A stretch of 64,000 nt of DNA from Marinomonas transparens (lineage in GTDB: Bacteria; Pseudomonadota; Gammaproteobacteria; Pseudomonadales; Marinomonadaceae). Position 1 is the stretch's first letter, and the number at the start of each line of letters is the position of its first letter. Location: contig NZ_JAEMNX010000022.1 of NCBI RefSeq assembly GCF_016463975.1, forward strand, positions 19,526 through 83,525, written 5' to 3'. Below, one piece after another: positions 9,128-18,341 of this stretch. The notes beneath the pieces are model-generated. The model had not been told where the DNA came from. It did no database searches and saw only the letters and a list, made by a program, of their open reading frames with translations. A program made the translations under genes and the position numbers.

Positions 9128-10126
9128 ATGTTCAAACAAATCAAAACACTCAAAAGCGGTTTATATATTTCAACTCTATTATGCTTTGGAGCGTTAACAA
9201 GCACTGCTAGCTATGCTGAAAACATCGGCATGGAATCCGCCAGTGCCAACAGCATTGTCGGCATGGTTCCACAGGCCATGGCGCCCTATTGGTCCAAAGC
9301 AGGTGTCGATGTACAACTGGCCCTCAATCAAACACTCACCAAGTCCCTTCTAAAAATTGCACGCAACAAATTAGATGCCGCCGTTGTACCGCCGCCAGCC
9401 TTTTCGGCGCTGCAAAAAGGCGTCGGCCCTTACGCAAAAATAGCGGATGTTGCGAAAGAATCGTCTAAAAATGTCCGTGGCCTTTTCAGCATGCCAGGTA
9501 GTTACTATCACGCCATCACATGGGCAGATTCAGGTATTAAAAACTGGGCAGACGGAAAAGGTAAAAGAATATTTATTGGCCCCCCTGCAGGCGCTGCCAA
9601 TAGACAAATTACGACTTTAGTGGCTGCAGGAGGGTTACCAAAAGACGACTATGATGGGCTAAAAGCGCCATGGGGAGCTGCAACACAAAGCTTTCAAGAC
9701 GGTCAATTTGATATTTATGTTGGCGTTTTTGGCCTCGGCTCCCAATCCCTATCAGAGCTCAGTTTATCGCACGATATTAGGTTATTAGGTGTAAAAGCTG
9801 AAAATATGACTCCCCCTGAAGGGTTAGGCATGCAGGCAGCAGTCATCCCTGCTAACACCTACCCGGGACAAGTTAACAAAAAAGACGTTATCACTTGGCA
9901 AACATTAATGATGATGGCTGTTAACAAAGACATGTCGAATGACACAGCTTACAAGCTAACCAAAACTTATTTAGAAAATAGAATCACCCTCGCAGAGTCA
10001 AGCGCAACCTTTAGAGACCTCCCAATCACGGACTATTTTGTTGGTGTAAATGCCCCTCTTCACCCTGGCGCGATAAGATATTATCAGGAAATCGGCATTG
10101 CCATCCCTAAAAAATTACTACCATAA
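9128..10126 (+). CDS. TAXI-family TRAP transporter substrate-binding protein
   Basis: This periplasmic receptor captures a ligand for the adjacent TRAP permease. The 332 residues start with a Sec signal peptide (about 1-30, cleavage near ASYA-EN). The TAXI (TRAP-associated extracytoplasmic immunogenic) family layout is present: an early glycine/serine segment, KLDAAVVPPPAFSAL, the RGLFSMPGSYYHAIT region with GKGKRIFIGPPAGAAN, and GQFDIYVGVFGLGS. AGAGA-like GGAGAGACGAC precedes the ATG. First gene of the operon, followed by the permease and a sulfatase. The ligand is probably an organic anion, possibly sulfated, as judged only by the neighbouring sulfatase. Confidence 0.88.
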   Translation: MFKQIKTLKSGLYISTLLCFGALTSTASYAENIGMESASANSIVGMVPQAMAPYWSKAGVDVQLALNQTLTKSLLKIARNKLDAAVVPPPAFSALQKGVGPYAKIADVAKESSKNVRGLFSMPGSYYHAITWADSGIKNWADGKGKRIFIGPPAGAANRQITTLVAAGGLPKDDYDGLKAPWGAATQSFQDGQFDIYVGVFGLGSQSLSELSLSHDIRLLGVKAENMTPPEGLGMQAAVIPANTYPGQVNKKDVITWQTLMMMAVNKDMSNDTAYKLTKTYLENRITLAESSATFRDLPITDYFVGVNAPLHPGAIRYYQEIGIAIPKKLLP

Positions 10127-10180
10127 TGTTTTAAATTAGAACCAAGGCGGTTTTCCTCTTTGGTTCTCGGAGTCCTATCT

Positions 10181-12127
10181 ATGTCAGTTACTTCCAAACC
10201 TACTTGGGTTTTATGTACTTGGATTACCGCAGTCTTAAGCTTCGTGGTCAGTATCTACGGTCTAGCTAACGTCATGCCAGCTATAGGCAACTTTCGACTA
10301 GGGCCTTTTCCCTTAGTTCTGTTCCGCTCTACCTTTTTTGCCTTATGTATCATGACAGTCACCTTCAATATGCTGAGCAAATACCAAAGAGGAGAATTAA
10401 GCATTTGGCTAGCAAGTATAAGTACATTCTTCTTATTCACTATGCTTTGGTGTTGCTGGTCTTTCTATCAAATCAGTATCGCCCTAGATGATGGCATGTT
10501 TCTTTTTGGCTCCTATGAAATGTGGACAGCCTTAGTGGCTTCCGCTGGAGCACTCTTTTTCTGCTGGCGTATTTGGGGCATTCCCGTTGCCTTACTGGGT
10601 ATCATTGGCATTCTTTACATGGCAACAGGTCAATGGTGGCCTGGCCCATTACAGACAGTGAGCAACGACATACATGAAACCCTAGCGCAAAACCTTTTAT
10701 ACAGTTTAGACACGGGCATATTAGGCAGCACCTTTGCCATTGTCATCACTACTGTTTTTCCTTTTATTATTTTAGGGGCTCTACTCGAAGGTGTGGGCGC
10801 TGGCGACTCCATGATCCGCATTGCCTTCCATTGGATGCGAAAAACCGCTGGTGGCCCTGCCCATGCCGCTGTTCTGTCTTCCGCCTTATTTGGCACTGTG
10901 TCAGGCAGCGCAGTAGGAAATGTCGTTGGCACAGGGGTGATCACCATCCCTATGATTAAAAAACGGGGCTTTTCACCCAACTTTGCTGGCGCAGTAGAAG
11001 CATCAGCCTCAACGGGGGGGCAAATTATGCCGCCCATTATGGGAGCCGCCGCCTTAGTCATGGCAGATTTCATCGGCATTAGCTACATGACCGTTATTAT
11101 TGCTGTTCTCGTGCCATCCATTGCTTACTACGGCAGTCTGTTTGCAATGATTGTATTTGAGTCTCGCAAGCTTGGAATAAAAGCAACGGACAAGGTAGAA
11201 GGCGTTGATAAACCTAATCGGCAAGATTACCTAAATCTACTGCTAATTTTTATACCTTTAGTCATCATTGTGGCATTACTTCTCTATGGACTATCACCTT
11301 CAGGTGCGTCTATCACAGCGCTTGCTTGTCTCATACCTCTCAGCTTGATCAACCCAGATATACGAAAATATCCGCACAAATTAATACTCAGCGTCTGCTC
11401 AGGCGGCAAAACATTTTCAGGCCTGCTTATGGCAATAGCAGCCGTTAGCATTGTCATTTCTGCTTTATCCGCGACCGGTGTACCAGTGAAGTTCAGCGTC
11501 TTGCTTGGTAGCATAGCTTCAAGCTCGCTGATGTTTTCACTACTGATTGCCGCCTTCTGTTGCATTATTCTTGGAATGGGCATGCCGACACTGCCCGCCT
11601 ACGTAACAGTCGCAACCATTGCTATACCGGCTATGCAACAACTTGGATTGGCCCCTCTTACCGCGCACATGTTTGTCTTCTTTATTGCGGTGGGATCAGC
11701 GATTACGCCACCCGTTGCCATTGCCGCCTTTGCGGCCGCCAGTATCTCTGGTGGTGGGCCAATTGGTACCTCTTTTCAAGCGTCAAAAGTCGGCATCATG
11801 GTTTTCATTATTCCATTTGCTTTTGCCTTTAACCCACTACTACTAACCGTGAGTCAATCTGGCATAGACTTTGACCTTATCAGCTGGCTATGGCTATTAC
11901 TAAAACTAGCAGTAGGCATCATGCTGACAGCAACAGCCTTAACAGGCTTTCATTCTCACGCATTACGTTTTTACGAAATTATCGGCAGATTAATCGCTGC
12001 CATCATGCTTTTCATTCCAGGACTATTATGGGACCAATTAGGCATCAGTCTAGCCATCCTATTATGGATGGGACACCTTCGAATAGATCTTAAATTAATA
12101 CGCCGTTTAAAAGGAAATCAACTATGA
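10181..12127 (+). CDS. TRAP transporter permease, fused small and large (DctQM) subunits
   Basis: The ATG at 10181 (MSVTSKPTW) has CGGAG 8 nt upstream and is preferred over an in-frame TTG at 10160. The 648-residue inner-membrane protein has about 16-18 hydrophobic segments. The first ~150 residues correspond to the small membrane subunit, the remainder to the large subunit, with the family motifs AVLSSALFGTVSGSAVGNVVGTG and ASASTGGQIMPPIMGAAA near residues 235-290 and GMGMPTLPAYVTVA near 470. Such fused permeases go with TAXI receptors and run on a Na+ gradient in characterised members. It ends by overlapping the sulfatase start by 4 bp, so the two are translationally coupled. Confidence 0.93.
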   Translation: MSVTSKPTWVLCTWITAVLSFVVSIYGLANVMPAIGNFRLGPFPLVLFRSTFFALCIMTVTFNMLSKYQRGELSIWLASISTFFLFTMLWCCWSFYQISIALDDGMFLFGSYEMWTALVASAGALFFCWRIWGIPVALLGIIGILYMATGQWWPGPLQTVSNDIHETLAQNLLYSLDTGILGSTFAIVITTVFPFIILGALLEGVGAGDSMIRIAFHWMRKTAGGPAHAAVLSSALFGTVSGSAVGNVVGTGVITIPMIKKRGFSPNFAGAVEASASTGGQIMPPIMGAAALVMADFIGISYMTVIIAVLVPSIAYYGSLFAMIVFESRKLGIKATDKVEGVDKPNRQDYLNLLLIFIPLVIIVALLLYGLSPSGASITALACLIPLSLINPDIRKYPHKLILSVCSGGKTFSGLLMAIAAVSIVISALSATGVPVKFSVLLGSIASSSLMFSLLIAAFCCIILGMGMPTLPAYVTVATIAIPAMQQLGLAPLTAHMFVFFIAVGSAITPPVAIAAFAAASISGGGPIGTSFQASKVGIMVFIIPFAFAFNPLLLTVSQSGIDFDLISWLWLLLKLAVGIMLTATALTGFHSHALRFYEIIGRLIAAIMLFIPGLLWDQLGISLAILLWMGHLRIDLKLIRRLKGNQL

Positions 12128-13437
12128 CCAATATTATTTACATCGTCGCAGACGACCTTGGCTACGCAGATCTGGGATGTTACGGCGGTCGCGAAGCGCA
12201 ATTTGGCAAGGTATCCCCCAACATAGATAAGCTTGCCGAAGACGGCATGATGTTTCTCGAAGGGTACGCGAATTCCCCCGTTTGCTCGCCAACCCGCTTT
12301 GCTCTAATGACCATGGCCTATCAGTACCGGTTACGAGGTGCACTGGAAGAGCCCATCAATAGTAAAAGTAAAGGCAGCGCAACACTGGGGTTACCGCCTA
12401 ATATTCCGACACTTCCATCGCAGCTTAAAAAAGCAGGCTATTACACTGGATTAATGGGAAAATGGCACCTTGGTTACCCTCCTCACTTTGGCCCTAGAGC
12501 CTCTGGTTACGATGAATTCTTTGGCATTATGGCGGGTGGTGTTGACTATTTTTCCCATAAAAGTGGCCGAGGTGATCACGATTTATACATCAACGAAGAA
12601 GAACATCGAGAAGTCGGTTACTTAACCGATTTAATTTCTGAGCATTCCGTGGAATTTATTAATCGCCGCGCCACAGAAGCTAAAGATCAACCCTTCTTTT
12701 TAAGCATTCATTACACCGCCCCGCACTGGCCATGGGAAACAAGAGATGACGCCCATCTAGCGGATGACATCTCAACCTTATTCCATTTAGAGGGTGGCAA
12801 CATCCATACTTACCGGAAAATGATTCATCATATGGATGAAGGCATAGGGAACATCATGGCAACCCTTGATAAACATGGCCTTACAGAAGACACCTTAATT
12901 GTTTTTACCAGTGATAATGGCGGCGAACGCTTTTCAGATAATTGGCCCTTGGTCGGTGGTAAAATGGATCTCACCGAAGGGGGCATACGCGTACCTTGGA
13001 TAGCCCGCTGGCCTGCCGCTATCAAAAAAGGCACAGTTAGTATGCAACACAGCATGACCATGGACTGGTCGCGTACCTTACTTGAGGTGGGTGGTGGTGA
13101 AATAGACCCACACTACCCTGTTGATGGCATCTCCTTAATGCCCATTCTAACAGGTGAAACTGAACGCTTCGAAAGGCCTCTCTACTGGCGCATGAACCAC
13201 CGTGATCAACGCGCACTACGTGTAGACGACTGGAAGTACCTGAAGGTGGATGAACATGAATACCTTTTTAATATCACCAACGATGCCCGCGAGCGAGCAA
13301 ACCTTGGCAAAAAATACCCAGAAAGGCTCGAAGCAATGCGTAAACAGTGGCTTAACTGGAATGAGACCATCCCCCCCATTCCGGATGATGCGACCGTCAG
13401 CCTAGGTTACAGTGTCGCAGACATGCCGCAACGCTAA
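12124..13437 (+). CDS. Sulfatase (arylsulfatase family, formylglycine type)
   Basis: A 437-residue type I sulfatase that hydrolyses sulfate esters. The N-terminal metal site DDLGYADLGCYG is at residues 10-21. The maturation/active-site signature CSPTR (in NSPVCSPTR, about residue 59) carries the cysteine that is converted to formylglycine. GKWHLG (about 115) and TSDNGGE (about 260) are further active-site segments. No signal peptide is seen, so it acts in the cytoplasm on an imported substrate. It overlaps the TRAP permease by 4 bp, strongly suggesting that the transporter imports a sulfated molecule. The maturation enzyme (FGE or anSME) is not in this window. Confidence 0.92.
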   Translation: MTNIIYIVADDLGYADLGCYGGREAQFGKVSPNIDKLAEDGMMFLEGYANSPVCSPTRFALMTMAYQYRLRGALEEPINSKSKGSATLGLPPNIPTLPSQLKKAGYYTGLMGKWHLGYPPHFGPRASGYDEFFGIMAGGVDYFSHKSGRGDHDLYINEEEHREVGYLTDLISEHSVEFINRRATEAKDQPFFLSIHYTAPHWPWETRDDAHLADDISTLFHLEGGNIHTYRKMIHHMDEGIGNIMATLDKHGLTEDTLIVFTSDNGGERFSDNWPLVGGKMDLTEGGIRVPWIARWPAAIKKGTVSMQHSMTMDWSRTLLEVGGGEIDPHYPVDGISLMPILTGETERFERPLYWRMNHRDQRALRVDDWKYLKVDEHEYLFNITNDARERANLGKKYPERLEAMRKQWLNWNETIPPIPDDATVSLGYSVADMPQR

Positions 13438-13453
13438 TATCGCCACAGAGGCA

Positions 13454-13484
13454 CTCTATTTTCCATCTATATAGGGAAATAGAG
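13454..13484 (+). terminator. Possible terminator hairpin after the sulfatase gene
   Basis: CTCTATTTTCC and GGGAAATAGAG form an 11-bp stem with one G-T pair around a 9-nt loop, 16 bp past the stop codon. There is no T-run, so it may instead protect the 3' end of the message. Confidence 0.45.
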
Positions 13485-13624
13485 CGCCCTAAATTGCATA
13501 AACAACCTCACCAAAACAAAATAACTCCCCCTCAAATAGAAAGGCGGCACTAACTTCTGCTAATATGAGCGACTCAAACGCTCGGCTTTAGAAGCAGAGT
13601 TTCATTTTATATTTGAGGTAATAA

Positions 13625-14236
13625 ATGGCGCTTGTTATTGGTATCACGGGGGTATCCGGCAGTGGTAAAAGCCGACTTTGTTCACTACTAGCAGAAGGGC
13701 AAGGTGATAAAATCACTGTACTGTGTCAAGACAACTTCTATAATGGCTGTGGCAGCATAGACCCTGATGTTTATAACTTTGATGACTTAAGCTCTCTGGA
13801 CATAGAAAGCTTAACGTTAGCCATTCACAACTGTAAAAACCGCCAACAACCAAATGAAATCCCCGAGTATGATCACTCTCAACACAAACGTGTAGGTTAT
13901 CGTAATCTCGACCCTACTCATGTCGTACTCGTTGAAGGCCACATGATGTTTCAAGATCCAGGGGTTCGAGACGCCGTAGATTATTTACTATATGTTGATA
14001 CAGATATGGACATTGCTGTGGTACGTCGCTTGAAAAGAGATATTGCTGAACGTGGGCGTAACGTCAATGAAGTAACCAGCCGCTATATGCGCCATGTACG
14101 TCAAGCGTCTCTAAAAACCATCGACATACGCGACAAAGCAGATTTTATTATTCCTAATAATAAAAGCTTCACCAATGCTGCAAATTTACTTCGCTCTCAT
14201 ATCGACTTCTTATTAAAAGAAAAAGGCGCTAAATAA
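13625..14236 (+). CDS. Uridine kinase-like P-loop kinase
   Basis: A 203-residue cytoplasmic kinase of the uridine kinase/phosphoribulokinase superfamily, expected to phosphorylate a nucleoside or related small molecule. Walker A is GVSGSGKSR at residues 9-17. The family's substrate segment QDNFYNG (about 35) and YNFDDLSSLD (about 53-62) follow, then a Walker B-like VVLVEGHMMF (about 100) and the lid-region arginines RRLKRDIAERGRN. The order is that of Udk (DxFYK, FDxPxAxD, EGI). Some positions differ from canonical Udk, so true substrate specificity is uncertain. It is a single gene with its own terminator overlapping the stop codon. Confidence 0.8.
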   Translation: MALVIGITGVSGSGKSRLCSLLAEGQGDKITVLCQDNFYNGCGSIDPDVYNFDDLSSLDIESLTLAIHNCKNRQQPNEIPEYDHSQHKRVGYRNLDPTHVVLVEGHMMFQDPGVRDAVDYLLYVDTDMDIAVVRRLKRDIAERGRNVNEVTSRYMRHVRQASLKTIDIRDKADFIIPNNKSFTNAANLLRSHIDFLLKEKGAK

Positions 14237-14246
14237 GCGCCTTTTT
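14222..14246 (+). terminator. Terminator overlapping the stop codon of the uridine-kinase-like gene
   Basis: AAAGGCGC (14222-14229) pairs with GCGCCTTT (14237-14244) around TAAATAA, followed by TT. The stop codon lies in the loop. The A-rich upstream arm suggests it may also stop dnaJ transcription from the other side. Confidence 0.85.
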
Positions 14247-14272
14247 CATGTCTCTTTCAAATCAATCAAAAA

Positions 14273-15400
14273 TTACTTTTTGATATCATCGAAAAATCTT
14301 TTTACACCATCAAACCAGCTTTTCTGCTTAGGGGAATGATTCGTTCCTTCTCCCATGCTTTCTGCTAGTTCAGTAAACAGCTCTTTTTGGCGAGCCGTCA
14401 AATGCACTGGTGTTTCAATAACCACTTTACAAATCAAGTCGCCCACAGGGCCGCCACGCACAGGCTTTACGCCTTTATTACGCAAGCGGAACAGTTTTCC
14501 TGTCTGGCACTCAGCTGTCACCTTCAAACGTACACGACCATCTAGTGTCGGCACATCAATATCACCACCTAAGGCAGCAGTAGTAAAGCTGATTGGCACT
14601 TCACAGTATAAGTTCGCCCCATCACGCTCAAAGATATTGTGAGGTTTTACAGACACTTGTACAAACAAGTCACCAGATGGCCCACCTTGAGCTCCAGCTT
14701 CACCTTCACCAGACAAACGAATACGGTCACCCGTATCCACACCGGCTGGAATCTTAACGGAAAGTGTCTTGTATTCTTGGGTGCGGCCTTGTCCATGACA
14801 GTCATTACAAGGGTCACTGATAACTTGCCCAGCACCATGACAATGAGGACAAGTTTGCTGAACCGAGAAAAAGCCTTGTGAAACTCGAACTTGACCTTGT
14901 CCCTGACAAGTTTGACAAGTTACTGGCTTAGTACCTTTTTTAGCGCCTGAACCATCACAGGTTTTACAATTAACCAAACTTGGAATGCGAATTTTTTCAT
15001 CGCAACCCCAAACAGCCTGTTCTAAATCAAGCTCCAAGGTATAACGTAAATCGGAACCACGACGAGTACGGCTTTGACCGCCGCCACCGCCACCTCCAAA
15101 AATATCACCAAACACATCGCCAAAAATGTCACTAAAGCCGCCGGCTCCGCCACCACCACCGTAACCCTGCTGGCCGTTAACACCTTCATGACCAAATCGA
15201 TCGTAGGCTTCACGCTTTTCATCAGACGATAAAATCTCATACGCCTCAGCAAGCTCTTTAAATTTTTCAAGCGCTTCCGGATTATCTGGGTTTTTATCTG
15301 GGTGATACTTATTTGCTAGGGAGCGATAAGCCTTTTTGATCTCTTTCTTATCCGCACCTTTGGCAACACCAAGAACGTCGTAACAGTCTCTTTTACTCAT
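14273..15400 (-). CDS. dnaJ: Chaperone DnaJ (Hsp40)
   Basis: DnaJ delivers unfolded clients to DnaK and stimulates its ATPase. The start [11 protein letters not shown] (15400) matches the usual N-terminus and has AGGA 9 nt upstream; an ATG three codons earlier is also in frame. The 375 residues contain the J domain with HPD in KYHPDKNP (about 33-40), the Gly/Phe-rich linker ([19 protein letters not shown], about 75-105), four zinc-binding repeats ([32 protein letters not shown]) and the C-terminal substrate domains. It is the last gene of grpE-dnaK-dnaJ, all on the minus strand. Confidence 0.98.
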   Translation of the reverse strand: MSKRDCYDVLGVAKGADKKEIKKAYRSLANKYHPDKNPDNPEALEKFKELAEAYEILSSDEKREAYDRFGHEGVNGQQGYGGGGGAGGFSDIFGDVFGDIFGGGGGGGQSRTRRGSDLRYTLELDLEQAVWGCDEKIRIPSLVNCKTCDGSGAKKGTKPVTCQTCQGQGQVRVSQGFFSVQQTCPHCHGAGQVISDPCNDCHGQGRTQEYKTLSVKIPAGVDTGDRIRLSGEGEAGAQGGPSGDLFVQVSVKPHNIFERDGANLYCEVPISFTTAALGGDIDVPTLDGRVRLKVTAECQTGKLFRLRNKGVKPVRGGPVGDLICKVVIETPVHLTARQKELFTELAESMGEGTNHSPKQKSWFDGVKRFFDDIKK

Positions 15401-15497
15401 TGCAGGCATTCCTGAATTAAGAAGTCTGAAGTTTAAAAATCAGAGTCATAAAATCTTTTGTAATTGCCACTATTCTGTTGGTTTTATACATAGCAAA

Positions 15498-15517
15498 ACA
15501 CGGTCCTAAAACCGTGT
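15498..15517 (-). promoter_or_regulatory. Hairpin in the dnaK-dnaJ intergenic region
   Basis: ACACGGT and ACCGTGT form a 7-bp stem with a 6-nt loop about 100 bp before dnaJ. No T-run follows. It may adjust the dnaJ to dnaK ratio by attenuation or RNA stability; the role is inferred. Confidence 0.35.
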
Positions 15518-15550
15518 CCGCAATACCAACCCTTAACATTAGGGCGACGA

Positions 15551-15572
15551 AAATAAGCCTTACGGCTTATTT
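15551..15572 (-). terminator. Hairpin overlapping the dnaK stop codon
   Basis: AAATAAGCC-TTAC-GGCTTATTT is a 9-bp perfect stem that overlaps the last codon and stop of dnaK. On the minus strand it is followed by TCG rather than a pure T-run, so partial read-through into dnaJ is plausible. Confidence 0.55.
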
Positions 15573-17486
15573 TTTATCGTCTTTTACTTCTTCGAACTCT
15601 GCATCTACCGCATCATCTTGAGCTGCACCAGAAGTCGCTTCTTCAGCACCCGCCGCACCTGCTGCTTCCGCCTCTGCATACATTTTCTGAGCTAAAGAAC
15701 CAGACGCTTGAGTCAACGCATTGGTTTTCTCTTCAATCTGCTCTTTATCATTTGATGTTAATGCTTCTTCAAGTTCAGTAATCGCTGTTTCAATGGCGGT
15801 TTTTTCTTCTTCTGTGGCTTTATCGCCAGCGTCAGTCAAGGTTTTACGAGTTGCATGAATCATACCGTCAGCCGTGTTACGAACTTGTACAAGCTCTTCA
15901 AACTTACGGTCTTCTTCAGCATTCGCTTCCGCATCCTGAACCATTTTTTCAACTTCTTCATCACTCAAACCAGAAGAGGCTTTGATGACGATAGATTGTT
16001 CTTTACCTGTCGCCTTGTCTTTCGCAGACACACTCAAGATACCATTGGCATCAATGTCGAAGCTTACTTCGATTTGTGGCACACCACGTGGAGCAGGTGG
16101 AATTTCAGCTAAATCGAAACGACCTAGAGATTTATTCTGAGACGCCTGTTTACGCTCACCCTGTACAGCATGGATAGTAACCGCACTTTGGTTATCTTCT
16201 GCTGTAGAGAAAGTTTGCGACTTTTTAGTAGGAATAGTCGTGTTTTTCTCGATCAAAGGTGTCATAACGCCACCCATAGTCTCAATACCTAAAGACAGTG
16301 GCGTCACGTCTAGAAGAAGAACATCTTTTACATCACCAGCAAGTACCGCACCTTGGATAGAAGCACCAATCGCAACCGCTTCATCTGGGTTAACGTCTTT
16401 ACGAGGCTCTTTACCAAAGAATTCAGACACTTTCGCTTGAACAAGTGGCATACGAGTCTGACCACCAACCAAGATAACCTCATCAATATCAGAAGCAGAA
16501 AGGTCTGCATCTTTCAACGCTTGACGACAAGGCGCTAAAGAGTTGACAACAAGCTCTTCTACCAAAGACTCCAACTTAGAACGAGTCAATTTGACGTTCA
16601 AATGTTTAGGGCCAGAAGCATCGGCTGTAATATAAGGAAGGTTAACTTCTGTTTGCGAAGAAGAAGACAACTCAACTTTTGCTTTTTCGCCCGCTTCTTT
16701 AAGGCGCTGTAACGCTAAAGGATCACTATGTAGATCAATACCAGTGTCTTTCTTAAACTCTGCCGCTAAGAATTCGATAACACGCATATCGAAATCTTCA
16801 CCACCTAGGAAAGTATCACCGTTAGTAGACAATACTTCGAATTGCTTCTCACCATCTACATCCGCAATTTCAATGATAGAGATATCGAACGTACCACCAC
16901 CAAGGTCATAAACCGCAATAGTAGAATCACCCGCATTTTTATCTAGACCGTAAGCCAAAGCCGCTGCAGTTGGTTCGTTGATAATACGTTTAACTTCTAG
17001 GCCAGCAATTTTACCAGCATCTTTCGTTGCTTGACGCTGAGAATCATTGAAGTAAGCAGGCACAGTGATAACCGCTTCAGTTACTGTTTCACCTAAGAAG
17101 TCTTCTGCTGTTTTCTTCATTTTTTTCAGAATTTCAGCAGATACCTGCGGTGGAGCTTTCTTGTCGCCTTTTACTTCTACCCAAGCATCGCCATTCTCAG
17201 CGCCTACAATTTTGTATGGCACCATAGAAATGTCTTTCTGAACCACATCGTCTTTAAAGCGACGACCAATCAAACGCTTAACCGCAAAAATTGTATTGTT
17301 TGGGTTAGTAACTGCTTGACGCTTAGCAGACTGACCTACCAAAATTTCGCCATCGTCTGTGTAAGCAACGATGGATGGTGTGGTGCGATCGCCTTCAGCG
17401 TTTTCGATTACACGTGCTTTTTCGCCGTCTAAAACAGCAACACAAGAGTTCGTTGTACCTAAGTCAATACCAATGATTTTACCCAT
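15567..17486 (-). CDS. dnaK: Chaperone DnaK (Hsp70)
   Basis: DnaK is the ATP-dependent Hsp70 of protein folding and heat-shock control. The start [18 protein letters not shown] (17486) has GGAG 9 nt upstream; the longer frame adds only MEMNT. The 639 residues match the family (E. coli 638). Nucleotide-domain motifs are GIDLGTTNS (6-14), [11 protein letters not shown] (about 140) and [13 protein letters not shown] (about 194). The substrate domain and a C-terminal lid rich in Ala/Glu end in EEVKDDKK, the conserved Hsp70 tail. A sigma32-like promoter lies 44-72 bp upstream. Confidence 0.99.
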   Translation of the reverse strand: MGKIIGIDLGTTNSCVAVLDGEKARVIENAEGDRTTPSIVAYTDDGEILVGQSAKRQAVTNPNNTIFAVKRLIGRRFKDDVVQKDISMVPYKIVGAENGDAWVEVKGDKKAPPQVSAEILKKMKKTAEDFLGETVTEAVITVPAYFNDSQRQATKDAGKIAGLEVKRIINEPTAAALAYGLDKNAGDSTIAVYDLGGGTFDISIIEIADVDGEKQFEVLSTNGDTFLGGEDFDMRVIEFLAAEFKKDTGIDLHSDPLALQRLKEAGEKAKVELSSSSQTEVNLPYITADASGPKHLNVKLTRSKLESLVEELVVNSLAPCRQALKDADLSASDIDEVILVGGQTRMPLVQAKVSEFFGKEPRKDVNPDEAVAIGASIQGAVLAGDVKDVLLLDVTPLSLGIETMGGVMTPLIEKNTTIPTKKSQTFSTAEDNQSAVTIHAVQGERKQASQNKSLGRFDLAEIPPAPRGVPQIEVSFDIDANGILSVSAKDKATGKEQSIVIKASSGLSDEEVEKMVQDAEANAEEDRKFEELVQVRNTADGMIHATRKTLTDAGDKATEEEKTAIETAITELEEALTSNDKEQIEEKTNALTQASGSLAQKMYAEAEAAGAAGAEEATSGAAQDDAVDAEFEEVKDDKK

Positions 17487-17529
17487 GGTGTTCATCTCCA
17501 ATAATTCGTTTGTAATATTGATAGTTCTG

Positions 17530-17558
17530 TATTTGGGTACGCTTTAAAACTTTTCAAG
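17530..17558 (-). promoter_or_regulatory. Candidate sigma32 (heat-shock) promoter of dnaK
   Basis: On the minus strand CTTGAAA (17558-17552), a 14-nt spacer and CCCAAATA (17537-17530) match the sigma32 pattern CTTGAAA-N11-16-CCCCATNT. The -35 is exact, the -10 is degenerate. Confidence 0.65.
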
Positions 17559-17587
17559 CGCCCAGTGTCAAAAAAATGACAGGTTAT

Positions 17588-18154
17588 TTAAGCCGCACTT
17601 GAAACGACTACCATTGCTGGGCGTAATAAGCGGCCGTGGAGCGTATAACCTTTTTGAATTACGTCCATGACAGTGTTCGGTTCCAACTCGGGATTCGGCA
17701 CCATAGTCATAGCTTGATGTAATTCAGGGTTAAAAGGTTCACCATGTGGATCAACGACTTTCACCTCAAAACGAGACAGCGTTTCAAGCAAATCTTTCAG
17801 CGTAAGTTCAACACCTTCACGAACAAGATCTGGCTCGTCCGTTGCAGGAGTAGAGGTCAAAGCACGCTCAAGGTTGTCCGCGACGCTAACCACTGATTTA
17901 GCAAACTTTTCTAAACCAAATTTATGCGCCTTTTCGACATCTTGCTCAGCACGACGACGTACATTTTGAGCATCGGCTTGGGCACGAAGTGCAGCTTCTT
18001 TATAGTGAGCCACCTCCTCTAGTGCTTTTGCAAGCTCATCATTTTCAGGCTCTGCTTCTAGTAGCTCTGCTTCAGGCTCTAAAAGTTCTTCCACTGCTTC
18101 GCTTTTCAAATCTTGCTCCGCTTCTTGATTAGGATTTTTTTGCTGATCACTCAT
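17588..18154 (-). CDS. grpE: Nucleotide exchange factor GrpE
   Basis: GrpE releases ADP from Dna[11 protein letters not shown] (18154) is chosen as the start because GGAG lies 8 nt upstream; the longer frame is not needed. The 188 residues show an acidic, disordered N-terminus (about 1-45), a long coiled-coil helix with [24 protein letters not shown] (in part; about 68-90) and the C-terminal beta domain with [19 protein letters not shown] and [24 protein letters not shown], the last being the family signature. First gene of the grpE-dnaK-dnaJ set, divergent from recN. Confidence 0.98.
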   Translation of the reverse strand: MSDQQKNPNQEAEQDLKSEAVEELLEPEAELLEAEPENDELAKALEEVAHYKEAALRAQADAQNVRRRAEQDVEKAHKFGLEKFAKSVVSVADNLERALTSTPATDEPDLVREGVELTLKDLLETLSRFEVKVVDPHGEPFNPELHQAMTMVPNPELEPNTVMDVIQKGYTLHGRLLRPAMVVVSSAA

Positions 18155-18200
18155 TTCTTTAACTCCAAATAACAGAAACAATTCTTCCTCTGTGCTGGGT

Positions 18201-18228
18201 ATATGGGGACAGCTTTTTTCCTTTCAAC
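18201..18228 (-). promoter_or_regulatory. Candidate sigma32 promoter of grpE
   Basis: The minus strand reads GTTGAAA (18228-18222), 13 nt, CCCCATAT (18208-18201). The -10 matches the sigma32 consensus CCCCATNT exactly and the -35 in 6 of 7 positions; it lies 47 bp before the grpE ATG. Confidence 0.8.
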
Positions 18229-18293
18229 AGCAAAACCTCATAAATTTAAAGGGAATTAATTTTCAACAGAGTACTTGTCAAAAAACAACCAAA

Positions 18294-18313
18294 TACTGTA
18301 TAAATAACCATAT
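18294..18313 (+). promoter_or_regulatory. LexA-like box upstream of recN
   Basis: TACTGTATAAATAACCATAT has the LexA layout CTG-N10-CAG with one mismatch (CAT). E. coli recN is under LexA control through very similar boxes (TACTGTATATAAAACCAG), so SOS control of this recN is likely. It is 29-48 bp before the ATG. Confidence 0.55.
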
Positions 18314-18341
18314 AAATAACTTCTCTTTTGTGGAGCACCCT

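Noticed and set aside
10630..11079. 149-codon frame antisense to the TRAP permease
   Set aside because: Antisense shadow of a membrane protein gene with clear motifs.
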